Source: Candidatus Hopanoidivorans cymbastelae
GTDB taxonomy: Bacteria; Actinomycetota; Acidimicrobiia; Acidimicrobiales; Hopanoidiivorantaceae
Reading direction: 5' to 3'
Length of the DNA: 62,182 nucleotides
Assembly: GCA_028283145.1 (NCBI GenBank)
Contig: JAPYNY010000026.1
Location: forward strand, 1 to 62,182
A model generated the notes under the pieces. It was not told the DNA's origin. It ran no database searches and was given only the letters and a program-made list of their open reading frames with translations. Shown in pieces: positions 24,743 to 32,681 of the stretch; the first letter of the stretch is position 1, and every line of letters starts with the position of its first letter. The translations under genes were made by a program, and so were the position numbers.

Positions 24743-26338
24743 ATGGCCATATCATTCACAGTTTCAAAGTCAGTTCCCAAAACTGCTGGAGTTCACGTTA
24801 TTTTTGTGGTGTCTCCCAGCAACGAATCGTCAGCCACCGGGAGTAAAAGCAAAACCAGCAGAAGCAAAAAATCAGCCAAAGGTGCGCCTAGCAAAGATGC
24901 GTCAAGTTCTGCAACTGAGAAAAAATCCCAGCAGCTAAAGGCAGCTTTGGCTTCTCTTTCCAACAGGTCGCTCAGCCAAGCCAGCGAAATCTTGGAAGCC
25001 AAGGGGTTCTCAGGCAAAGCCAAGGAAGCTGAGTTGGTAACAGACGACTCGGGTCAGCTCACCGCTATAGTCGGGCTAGGCAACAAGCCTTCCCTGAACG
25101 ATGTGCGTGACGGAGCGGCCGTCTTGGCTCGTCTGCTGTCCAAGCATTCTGCCATAGCCTGTTGCCCGCTTGAAGGCAAAACCAGCGATGAATTCGCCAG
25201 CATCTGCGGCTTTGAATTGACCGACTGGGCCAAGGCTCTGGCTGAAGGCATCGTCTTGGGCTCATATCAATTCAACTCCTTCAAGAGCAAAGCCGAAGCC
25301 GGCAAACTCAGCAAGATCACAGTCGTAACCCAACAGCAAGCTGCTGCCGTGAGGCGCAACCTAGCCGCCGGCAAACATGTTGGCCAGGCAGTCTGTCTAG
25401 CCCGCGACTTGGTCAATGAACCGGGCGGTTCACTAACGCCTGAGCGCTTCGCCAACAAAGCCAAAAAAACGGCCAACCAATGCGGGCTGAAAGCCACCGT
25501 CTGGAGCCTGGACGACATCAAGCGCCAAAAGCTGGGGGGCTTGCTGGGCGTCAACCGGGGGTCGGAGCGCCCGGCCAGGTTTGTCAAGCTCCAATGGAGC
25601 CCGCCTTCAAAACCCAAAAAATCCTTGGCCTTGGTGGGCAAGGGGGTGACTTTTGACTCAGGCGGGCTTTCGCTGAAGACAGCAGTCGGCATGAAAAACA
25701 TGAAATACGACATGAGCGGAGCAGCTGCTGTGCTGGGGGCCATGTCTGCTGTGGCTGAACTCAAGCCCGCCTGTCGGGTAACTGCCTATCTGCCTCTGAC
25801 CGACAACATGACCGGCGGCGACGCCACCCGCACCGGCGATGTGCTGACCATCCGTAACAAAAAGACAGTTGAGGTGCTGAACACCGACGCCGAAGGGCGC
25901 CTTATCTTGGCTGATGCGCTGTCTTTGGCGTGTGAAGATTCACCCGATGCGATTGTGGATCTGGCCACCCTGACAGGAGCTTGCGTGATGGCGCTGGGCA
26001 ATGGCTACGCCGGCATAATGGGCAACAACCAAGCCTGGATTGACACCGTTCAACAAGCAGCCGAAAGAGCCGGGGAACGCCTGTGGCAGTTGCCTCTGCC
26101 TGAAGATTACCGCGCCCAACTGGACTCAGGCGTGGCTGATTTAGCCAACATAGGCAGCGGCAGCGGTGGTGCCATAACGGCCGGGTTGTTTTTGTCGGAG
26201 TTTGTAAACAGCGATATCGCATGGGCTCACCTAGATATAGCTGGCACGGCTTTTGCCGACAAACCTGCTGGCGTCAACTCCAAAGGCGGGACAGGTTTTG
26301 GAGTGCGAACGTTGGTGGAGCTGATCAAAAATTTCTGA
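24743..26338 (+). CDS. pepA: Leucyl aminopeptidase (M17 family)
   Basis: A 531-residue cytosolic aminopeptidase. The catalytic C-terminal domain shows GKGVTFDSGGLSLKT, MKYDMSGAAAVLGA and the M17 signature NTDAEGRLILADAL; these provide the two-metal site and catalytic Lys/Arg. The N-terminal macro-like domain contains a Ser/Lys-rich insertion around residues 30-60. It removes N-terminal residues, preferentially leucine, from peptides. No clear ribosome binding site precedes the ATG; the long hairpin at 24655-24709 lies in the putative 5' leader. Confidence 0.92.
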   Translation: MAISFTVSKSVPKTAGVHVIFVVSPSNESSATGSKSKTSRSKKSAKGAPSKDASSSATEKKSQQLKAALASLSNRSLSQASEILEAKGFSGKAKEAELVTDDSGQLTAIVGLGNKPSLNDVRDGAAVLARLLSKHSAIACCPLEGKTSDEFASICGFELTDWAKALAEGIVLGSYQFNSFKSKAEAGKLSKITVVTQQQAAAVRRNLAAGKHVGQAVCLARDLVNEPGGSLTPERFANKAKKTANQCGLKATVWSLDDIKRQKLGGLLGVNRGSERPARFVKLQWSPPSKPKKSLALVGKGVTFDSGGLSLKTAVGMKNMKYDMSGAAAVLGAMSAVAELKPACRVTAYLPLTDNMTGGDATRTGDVLTIRNKKTVEVLNTDAEGRLILADALSLACEDSPDAIVDLATLTGACVMALGNGYAGIMGNNQAWIDTVQQAAERAGERLWQLPLPEDYRAQLDSGVADLANIGSGSGGAITAGLFLSEFVNSDIAWAHLDIAGTAFADKPAGVNSKGGTGFGVRTLVELIKNF

Positions 26339-26389
26339 AAAGCCGTCAGATATACTGATTGAAACAAACCTAAACAACACAACACAACC

Positions 26390-26397
26390 AAGGAGAG
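26390..26397 (+). promoter_or_regulatory. Ribosome binding site of the TGA-containing peroxiredoxin
   Basis: AAGGAGAG lies at good spacing before the ATG at 26402; TATACT at 26351-26356 is a plausible -10 box. These signals argue that the gene is expressed and is not a decayed remnant. Confidence 0.7.
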
Positions 26398-26401
26398 ACA
26401 C

Positions 26402-26878
26402 ATGCTAGAAGTCGGCACACAGGCACCAGGCTTTTCAGCCCCCGACCAGGACGGCGAGGAAGTTTCGCTTCAGTCCTTGCGAGGCAATTGGGTGATTTTT
26501 TGGTGGTATCCCAAGGCCTCCACCCCTGGCTGAACTGTCCAAGGACAAGGGCTCCGTGACAGAGCCCAAGACATTGCCGACGCCAACGCCATCATCGTCG
26601 GGGCATCCTTTGACACCGTTGAAGACCAAAAGACTTTTGCAACCGAACAAGAATTCCCTTACAAGCTCATCTCAGACTCCGACAAGGCCATCGGCAAAAC
26701 ATACTTGGCTGAGCGCACCCCTGATATGCCCATGCACGAATATGGCATTCCCCGCAGGATTACCTACCTCATCAACCCCGCAGGCACCATCGTCAAAACT
26801 TACGACCTAGACCAAGACAAGCCCGATCTGGCTTCTCACGCAGCCGACGTTCTGGCAGATATAAACAGCCTGTCCTAG
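26402..26878 (+). CDS. bcp: Peroxiredoxin, BCP/PrxQ type, probable selenoprotein (in-frame TGA at catalytic residue)
   Basis: The frame from the ATG at 26402 to the TAG at 26876-26878 is open except for one TGA at 26531-26533 (codon 44). Read through, it gives 158 residues, the normal BCP/PrxQ length. The N-terminus is MLEVGTQAPGFSAPDQDG and codon 44 falls in YPKASTPG-[TGA]-TVQGQGLRD, exactly where the peroxidatic cysteine sits in this family (P-x3-T-x2-C, with P37 and T41 intact). The second cysteine of E. coli BCP, five residues later, is Gln here, so the enzyme would be one-chalcogen type. The conserved arginine region IPRRITYLINPAG is intact downstream. A SECIS-like hairpin follows the TGA. 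Known peroxiredoxins reduce hydroperoxides in the cytoplasm, and selenocysteine versions exist in other bacteria. The alternative is a TGC-to-TGA nonsense mutation or sequence error; the absence of any other lesion argues against decay. Confidence 0.82.
26549..26567 (+). promoter_or_regulatory. Candidate bacterial SECIS hairpin
   Basis: GGGCTC (26549-26554), loop CGTGACA (26555-26561), GAGCCC (26562-26567): a perfect 6-bp stem with a 7-base loop having G as its second base followed by U. The loop begins 22 bases after the TGA. These values fall within published criteria for bacterial SECIS elements (G among the first two loop bases; roughly 16-37 bases from the UGA). All of it is within coding sequence, as expected in bacteria. 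Confidence 0.7.
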
Positions 26879-26896
26879 TCGCTGCTTCAGCGAGGG

Positions 26897-26963
26897 GGCT
26901 AGGTCGGCCGGGGGCGTGTGGCTAGATTGGCTGGGGCATGCGGCTAGGTCGGCTGGGCGAGGC
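26897..26963. repeat. Imperfect 22-23-bp tandem repeat, three copies
   Basis: GGCTAG followed by (G/A)T(C/T)GGC(C/T)GGGG recurs at 26897, 26920 and 26942 in the GC-rich gap between the peroxiredoxin gene and the convergent SDR. A small hairpin CGCTG-CTT-CAGCG (26880-26892) directly after the peroxiredoxin stop may help termination. No gene is seen in this gap. Confidence 0.5.
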
Positions 26964-26981
26964 GCAATTGCCTAGGCAGAG

Positions 26982-27758
26982 TTACAGGCCGGTGAAGGCC
27001 CCGCCATCCACAGTAACGGTCTGGCCGGTTACATAGCGCGACAACTCGCTGGCCAAAAAGACGGCTACAGGCCCTATGTCAGAAGCTGGCTCCCCCACCC
27101 TGCCCAGAGGCGTAGCATCAGCCAAAGCCTGTTCCAAGGCGGGGTTGGCAACGTAAGCTCGCTCCATAGCTGGAGTAAAGGCCACTGGATTGATGGCGTT
27201 GACCCTGATGCCGTCAGGCCCCCATTCCAAAGCCAGACTTTTAGTCAAGGCTCGCTGAGCGGCTTTGACGGTGGCATACAGCGGCAGGTGAGCACTGCCC
27301 TCAACTCCCACTGAGGAAGTCAGGAAAATGAGAGTTCCCTGTGTGACCTGCAAGTGGGGGTAAGCTGCTTGGGCGCAGTCAAAGGAGGCCCGCAATGCGG
27401 TGCTGCGCATGTTCTCCCAAATTTCAGGCGAGCTTTCCTGCACAGGAGATGGCGCCCCCACACTGGCTAGGGCGTTATGGACTAGACAATCCAGTCGGCC
27501 GTAGGTGTCAACCGCAAAAGCCACCGCATTATAGATTTCGCCTTTGGATGCCACATCGCACTTGAAGAATTGAGCCTGCCCGCCGGCTGACCGAATCTCC
27601 TGCGCAGCCGGCTCTCCGTTTTCCGCCCGTCTGGCAGCTATCACGACTGAACCGCCATGCTGAGCATAAGCCATCGCGATGCCTTTGCCGACGCCAGCGC
27701 CGGCGCCTGTAACCACCGCTGCCTTGCCTGCCAACAACTGTGAGTTATGCTGTGCCAT
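26982..27758 (-). CDS. Short-chain dehydrogenase/reductase
   Basis: A 258-residue SDR from the ATG at 27758 (MAQHNSQLLAGKAAVV); an upstream ATG at 27788 would overlap the preceding gene, and GGCGGGAA just before 27758 can serve as ribosome binding site. It has TGAGAGVGKGIAMAYA, LVHNALASVG in place of NNAG, a serine in LTSSVG and YATVK (Tyr-x3-Lys). The end VTVDGGAFTGL is typical. It follows the hydratase/pseudo-SDR fusion gene after 7 bases, so the two are certainly in one operon; a complex of the active SDR with the inactive SDR domain next door is a reasonable inference. Confidence 0.85.
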   Translation of the reverse strand: MAQHNSQLLAGKAAVVTGAGAGVGKGIAMAYAQHGGSVVIAARRAENGEPAAQEIRSAGGQAQFFKCDVASKGEIYNAVAFAVDTYGRLDCLVHNALASVGAPSPVQESSPEIWENMRSTALRASFDCAQAAYPHLQVTQGTLIFLTSSVGVEGSAHLPLYATVKAAQRALTKSLALEWGPDGIRVNAINPVAFTPAMERAYVANPALEQALADATPLGRVGEPASDIGPVAVFLASELSRYVTGQTVTVDGGAFTGL

Positions 27759-27765
27759 TTCCCGC

Positions 27766-29373
27766 CTAACTTGCCATCCAGACGCCACCGTCCAGAGTCA
27801 AAGTGGCGCCTGTCAAAAAATGGGCTTCATCGCTTTGAAGCATGCGAATAGCTGGCACGATGTCGCCGACGATGTCGCCTGGGTGCCCGAAGCCTGACGA
27901 AGTAGCCAAGCCCATCACCGCAGCCAACTGTTCTCCAATCTCGCCTGGCACAAAATGACGCGGGTCTAAAGCCACGGTGTTGACTCTGATGCCATCTGTT
28001 CCCCACTGCTTGGCGGTGCTTTTGGCCAGTGCCCGCAGCCCTTCACCTGCTGCCGCAGCGGCTGAAAAACCTTTGGCGCCCGACATGGCAATGCTAGGAA
28101 TCACAAATACCACATGTCCCCCAGCCGTTTTCAGAGGTGCGTGCAGGACTTTAAGGCATTCCACGGCTTCAGCCAAGACATCTTCGCACTCAGCAACCCA
28201 TTGTTGTTCTGACATTTCGGCTAGAGGTTTCGGGTTGGGCGAGCAACCGCATACATAGACCAGCAGGTCAAGCGTTGGGGGAACATCCAACTGCAATGTG
28301 AAATCTGTGGCTGGCGAGACGCTTTGCGCCGACGAGATGCTTTCCTCCGGCGAAATCTCGCCACCTGACGACAGCTCACCAGCACCCAGCAGGGCAGCAG
28401 CAATTTCAGTTGCCAGGCGACTGGATCCAGCCACCACAGCCGACAGCGCTGCGGGAGCCGAGGCAGCGGGAGCCGAGTCGGCGGAAGCGAGAGTGGAATC
28501 CTCCCCCAATTCAACCTCCCCCAATTCAACGGTGGCCGGAGCAGCCCCACGGCCAAGCTCATCTATCCAATCAGGCCAGTCGTTCTGGAAGGTCATCTGC
28601 CAATTGGGCGTCCGCTGCTCAACCCAAGCAGTCGGCCCTTCCCTGGCATCAGGAGCTCCCATGACATGCAGGTGAATACGCCTTTCCAACTCATCTGCCT
28701 CTGGCGCCGACAGCGTTGTTGCGCTCCACAGCAGCCGCTTTGACAGCCCTGCTGAAATCGGGGCCACATTGACTGAAATATCATGAGCCAACGCCATTGC
28801 GGCCGACAGCACCTTGTCAGCAGGCAGAGCCCGGCTAGCCAAGCCCATCTCGGCAGCTTCTTCGCCTGAGAACATTCGCCCCGTCAGCATCAAATCAAGT
28901 GCTTTGGCAAAGCCGATAGTTCTGGGCAAAGTCCAATGCGATCTGAAATCAGGGAAAACCCCACGGCGATTTTGAACTATGCCGCACTTGGCGTTAGCTG
29001 AGACCAAGCGAATATCGCACTGCAGCGCCAAGGTCAGCCCCAAACCCACAGCATGCCCGTTGACGGCGGCAATGGTGGGCTTGCGTATGTCCCAAGCGTG
29101 AAAAGTCAAAGGATCCGACTTGAAGACTTCAGCATTGGCCGGGGCATCAAACACCTGTGCTCCGCTTGAGAAATCGGCTCCGGCGCAAAAAGCCCTGCCT
29201 TCGCCGGTCAGCACCACAACTCGGATTGACTCATCTATGTCGCAACGCTGAAAAGCATCGGCCAACTCCTCGCCCATCCGCCCGCTGAAGGCGTTCAGAA
29301 CGTGGGGACGGTTGAGCTTGACAATTGCTACCGCGCCGTCCTGCTCAAAGACAATGTCCTGATAGGGTTTCAT
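27766..29373 (-). CDS. Fusion of enoyl-CoA hydratase and a degenerate SDR domain
   Basis: A 535-residue protein. Residues 1-275 are a complete crotonase domain with AFCAGADFS (61-69) and GHAVGLGLTLALQCD (106-120). A Ser/Glu/Ala-rich linker follows. Residues 309-535 keep the length and order of an SDR but have lost its motifs: the cofactor loop reads VAGSSRLATEIAAALLG (314-330), the NNAG position reads VYVCG, and the Tyr-x3-Lys position falls in FSAAAAAGEGL (436-446) with no Tyr or Lys. The C-terminal LTGATLTLDGGVWMAS is still SDR-like. The hydratase is probably active; the SDR half is likely structural or regulatory. The intact SDR is encoded next in the operon. Confidence 0.82.
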   Translation of the reverse strand: MKPYQDIVFEQDGAVAIVKLNRPHVLNAFSGRMGEELADAFQRCDIDESIRVVVLTGEGRAFCAGADFSSGAQVFDAPANAEVFKSDPLTFHAWDIRKPTIAAVNGHAVGLGLTLALQCDIRLVSANAKCGIVQNRRGVFPDFRSHWTLPRTIGFAKALDLMLTGRMFSGEEAAEMGLASRALPADKVLSAAMALAHDISVNVAPISAGLSKRLLWSATTLSAPEADELERRIHLHVMGAPDAREGPTAWVEQRTPNWQMTFQNDWPDWIDELGRGAAPATVELGEVELGEDSTLASADSAPAASAPAALSAVVAGSSRLATEIAAALLGAGELSSGGEISPEESISSAQSVSPATDFTLQLDVPPTLDLLVYVCGCSPNPKPLAEMSEQQWVAECEDVLAEAVECLKVLHAPLKTAGGHVVFVIPSIAMSGAKGFSAAAAAGEGLRALAKSTAKQWGTDGIRVNTVALDPRHFVPGEIGEQLAAVMGLATSSGFGHPGDIVGDIVPAIRMLQSDEAHFLTGATLTLDGGVWMAS

Positions 29374-29454
29374 GGCTCAATTAGCTAGGGCGTGCTGGGC
29401 TGATGTGCCTAGCTGAATGGGGCGGACTGAACTGAACCTTTTCCCGCACGAACT

Positions 29455-30300
29455 TCACTTGGCCGGGCGAATGCCTCCAGGATAGGGAGCTTTGCCGCTC
29501 AGTTCCATGACGGTCAGGTTCTGCTCTTCGATCAAATCCAAGCTGCTGCAGATTTTGCCGGTGTAGTCCCGGTCGCAATCACACAAAAACAAAGTCGCCT
29601 CCACCATTGCCTCAAGTGATTCAATCTGCTCGTCGGTCAGCATATCGCCAACTTTGATGTCAGCACCTGGACTGAGCACCGCTGCTTTGGGCTCAATGGT
29701 GTTGACCCTGATATTGTCCTGATACAGCTCCACCGCCATGGCATTGGTCAAGCGGTTGAGAGCAGCTTTGGTAGCGCCATAAATGCCCATCACATTCACC
29801 AGACCGCCTTCGCGAAAAGGCGGCCCCGGCTCGTGGTTGGCGCTGGCGCTGGAAACGTTGATGATCCAGCCTTCGCCAGCGGCGCGCATGTCGGGTATCA
29901 CATCTTGCGCCAAATCCAAGGGAGCGTGAAAATTAATCTCCATCATCAGTTGGCGACGCCTCAAAGGGTAGGTGTCCAAAGACTGATAAATCGCAGCGGC
30001 GGCGTTGTTGACCAGAATCTCAACCGGCCCGCCCAACTGCTCCTGGGCCTGGGCCACCAGACCTTCCCTGTCTGACGGATTGCTCATATCGGCCACAATA
30101 TAGCTGTGCCCACCCCCATAGGAGTTCAAAGTCTGCAGAACTTCATGGAGGCTGCCGGGCAGAACAGGGTGGGAATCCAGCGTGCGTGCCACAATCACCA
30201 CGTTGGCGCCTTCAGCTGCCAACCTCTCAGCAATACCAGCCCCTATACCCCTGCTGGCGCCTGTAACTAGAACGCCTTTGCCTGCAAGCCTGTTGGACAT
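29455..30300 (-). CDS. Short-chain dehydrogenase/reductase
   Basis: A 281-residue SDR with TGASRGIGAGIAERLA (13-28), DMSN, NNAAAAIYQSL (NNAG variant), NVSSAS and YGATKAALNRL (Tyr-x3-Lys). The C-terminal third (LIEEQNLTVMELSGKAPYPGG) departs from FabG, so the substrate is unclear. It is on the same strand as the fusion gene, 81 bp upstream of it, and divergent from the amidohydrolase at 30434. Confidence 0.85.
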   Translation of the reverse strand: MSNRLAGKGVLVTGASRGIGAGIAERLAAEGANVVIVARTLDSHPVLPGSLHEVLQTLNSYGGGHSYIVADMSNPSDREGLVAQAQEQLGGPVEILVNNAAAAIYQSLDTYPLRRRQLMMEINFHAPLDLAQDVIPDMRAAGEGWIINVSSASANHEPGPPFREGGLVNVMGIYGATKAALNRLTNAMAVELYQDNIRVNTIEPKAAVLSPGADIKVGDMLTDEQIESLEAMVEATLFLCDCDRDYTGKICSSLDLIEEQNLTVMELSGKAPYPGGIRPAK

Positions 30301-30433
30301 GTCGGTTCCTTTCTCTCCGATAGCTAAAAGCCAGAATTAAATTGCTAAAGCCCAAATCTGCTTAAACTAGCTTAGAGCAGTCTCCGCTGATCTTTCTGCA
30401 ACAGAAGAACCCAAAACTTTGAGAGGCAACCAT

Positions 30434-31354
30434 ATGAGCGACTCCAGGCAATACGCAAATCCCAGCGACCCCGCTCCCTGGGATGGAAAACTGAGCGGCG
30501 GGATAATTGACTTGGGCATCGGCTTCCCCTACACCTCCTCCGAAGAAAAGAAAGCCACCTACAAGTTCATGGAACCGCTCTTCAAAGACCAAGAGTCGCT
30601 GGGAATGTTTGAGTTTCCCGCGGAATACATGTTCAAGAATGTTCCCGATTTGATCGACCCCTCACAAGACCCCATTGAATGGACTGTGCGAGAACTAGAC
30701 AAGTGGGGCATAGAAAAAGCCATGTGCGGTCTAAGCGAGCGGGGCTTGGAAGCAGCACAACGCTACCCAGAGCACTTTTTCTTCTCCTATGAGATTCGCC
30801 CAAATGACATCATGGGCACAGTCCGTGGCATCAGGCAAGCCAAAGCAGAGCACGACATCAAAGCAGTAGGCTGTTTCCCCTGCGGCCAATTCCCCCAGGT
30901 TCCCATTGACGACCCCAAGATGTATCCCATCTATGCCACCTGCGTGGAATTGAACATCCCGATTTTCGTGAATGCCGGAATTGTCGGGCCAAGAATGCCC
31001 TCCGATCCGCAGCACGTGGAGCGTCTAGACCGGGTGTGCTATGACTTTCCGGAGCTGGTGATTGTAACCCGCCACGGCTGTGAGCCTTGGGAAAAGCTCG
31101 CCATGAAGCTGATGCTGAAATGGCCGGGGCTTCACTACTGCACCAGCGCCTTTGCCCCCAAGCACTACCCACAAGCCATTATTGACTATGCCAACACCAG
31201 AGGAGCCGACAAAATTCTCTACTGCGGCTACTTTCCCGCCGGGCTTTCCTTGGAAAGACAGATGACTGAGATGCGCCAAGTGCCTTTCAGGGATCATGTC
31301 TGGGCTAAGTTTCTGAGGGAAAACGCCATCAGGGTGCTGCAGCTAAAAGACTGA
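30434..31354 (+). CDS. Amidohydrolase-2 family protein
   Basis: A 306-residue TIM-barrel hydrolase. The ATG at 30434 (MSDSRQYANPSD) has GAGAGG seven bases upstream and is preferred to an in-frame TTG further up. It resembles the ACMSD-like amidohydrolases: GIIDLGIGFPY at the N-terminus, VELNIPIFVNAGIVG in the middle, TRHGCEPWEK with a candidate metal-binding His and LYCGYFPAGL near the end. The usual N-terminal H-x-H metal pair is not evident, so metal dependence is doubtful. Such proteins hydrolyse or decarboxylate cyclic compounds, often in aromatic or steroid degradation. A second family member is at 41995. Confidence 0.75.
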   Translation: MSDSRQYANPSDPAPWDGKLSGGIIDLGIGFPYTSSEEKKATYKFMEPLFKDQESLGMFEFPAEYMFKNVPDLIDPSQDPIEWTVRELDKWGIEKAMCGLSERGLEAAQRYPEHFFFSYEIRPNDIMGTVRGIRQAKAEHDIKAVGCFPCGQFPQVPIDDPKMYPIYATCVELNIPIFVNAGIVGPRMPSDPQHVERLDRVCYDFPELVIVTRHGCEPWEKLAMKLMLKWPGLHYCTSAFAPKHYPQAIIDYANTRGADKILYCGYFPAGLSLERQMTEMRQVPFRDHVWAKFLRENAIRVLQLKD

Positions 31355-31377
31355 CCGGGCGGCGCAGCCGAGGCGGG

Positions 31378-32559
31378 CTAGCCGCCGAAAGCGCTTTGTC
31401 CTGTCAACTCTTGACCCAAAACCAGAGTGTGGACTTCGTGAGTGCCCTCGTACGTTATGACTGATTCCAGGTTGGCCATGTGGCGGGCTGGCGGATAGTC
31501 CAAGGTAATGCCGTTGGCGCCTAAAATTCCCCTGGCAGTGCGGGCAACTTCCAGCGCAGCTGCCACATTGTGCCGCTTGCCATAGCTGATTTGGGTGGGC
31601 GATAGCCCCTGGGAGTCCTTGAGGCGCCCCAAGTGCATGGCCACTAGGGAACTGTTAGTCAGCAAGGTCAACATATCGGCCAGCTTCGCTTGAGTGAGTT
31701 GGAAAGCTCCTATCGGCTTGCCAAACTGCGTCCGCTCCCGTGAATATCCACAGGCCGACTCAAAACAGGCGCGGGCAGCGCCCACCGCACCGAAGATGAT
31801 CCCAAATCTAGCTTCGCTCAGACACGACAGCGCAGCCCGCAGCCCCACCGCTTCTGGCAAGCGCATCGACTCCGGCACCCTCACGTCTGCCAAAGTCAGC
31901 TCCGAAGTGATAGAGGCACGCATGGAAGCCTTGCGGGGTATGTCTGCAGCTGAAAAGCCTGGAGAGTCGGTTGGCACTAAAAAACCCCTCACCCCGTCGT
32001 CAGTCTGAGCCCAGATCACCGCAATGTCGGCAATGCTGCCATTGGTGATCCACAGCTTCACGCCGTTCAAAACCCAATCGTCGCCTGTGCGCCTGGCAGT
32101 TGTGCGCATGGAAGAAGGGTCGCTGCCGGCATCGGGCTCGGTCAAACCAAAGCAGCCGATCTTCTCCCCTGTCGCCAAGCTGGGCAACCACTCCTCCCGT
32201 TGCTCTGGCGAACCGTATTTCCAAATTGGGAACATGACCAGCGACCCCTGCACCGAAACGAAACTCCGCAAACTGCTGTCGCCTGCCTCCAACTCCCGAC
32301 ACGCAATGCCACACGCCACCGCCGGCGCTCCCGCGCAGCCGTAGCCTTCCAACTGCATCCCGAACAAGCCCAGCTGGGCCATCTCGGGAATCAGGCTTCG
32401 GTCAAAGATGCCAAGTTCGAAATTGCGCCCTATCTCAGGCAACACCCTGGCATCCACAAAACGCTGAACGGTATCTCGCAACCACCTCTCTTCATCGCTC
32501 AAGCCATCGTCTATGCTTAAGAGATCTGTCTTGATTTCATGGCCGTCTAGCTGGTTCAT
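31378..32559 (-). CDS. gcdH: Glutaryl-CoA dehydrogenase-like acyl-CoA dehydrogenase
   Basis: A 393-residue flavoprotein from the ATG at 32559 (MNQLDGHEIKTDLLS), which has AAGGCGGACAGG just upstream; longer starts add a poorly conserved tail. CFGLTEPDAGSDPSSM and VITYEGTHEVHTLVLG closely match glutaryl-CoA dehydrogenase; the Glu in YEGT is the catalytic base. The enzyme oxidises and decarboxylates glutaryl-CoA to crotonyl-CoA in lysine and tryptophan catabolism. Other family substrates are possible. It is divergent from icd. Confidence 0.85.
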   Translation of the reverse strand: MNQLDGHEIKTDLLSIDDGLSDEERWLRDTVQRFVDARVLPEIGRNFELGIFDRSLIPEMAQLGLFGMQLEGYGCAGAPAVACGIACRELEAGDSSLRSFVSVQGSLVMFPIWKYGSPEQREEWLPSLATGEKIGCFGLTEPDAGSDPSSMRTTARRTGDDWVLNGVKLWITNGSIADIAVIWAQTDDGVRGFLVPTDSPGFSAADIPRKASMRASITSELTLADVRVPESMRLPEAVGLRAALSCLSEARFGIIFGAVGAARACFESACGYSRERTQFGKPIGAFQLTQAKLADMLTLLTNSSLVAMHLGRLKDSQGLSPTQISYGKRHNVAAALEVARTARGILGANGITLDYPPARHMANLESVITYEGTHEVHTLVLGQELTGQSAFGG

Positions 32560-32681
32560 CCTGTCCGCCTTCTCATCCGCCTTTTTCTTATATTCCTGAA
32601 TACAAACCCACAATATTATCGGCTATATTTTTTTAGCCTATAAAATCTGGATTTGGGATACTTTGCAATAAGCTTAAATCT

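Noticed and set aside
26402..26533. Simple pseudogene explanation for the peroxiredoxin
   Set aside because: A single in-frame TGA falling exactly on the catalytic Cys position, with a SECIS-like hairpin and an otherwise intact frame, is much better explained by selenocysteine; error cannot be fully excluded without reads.
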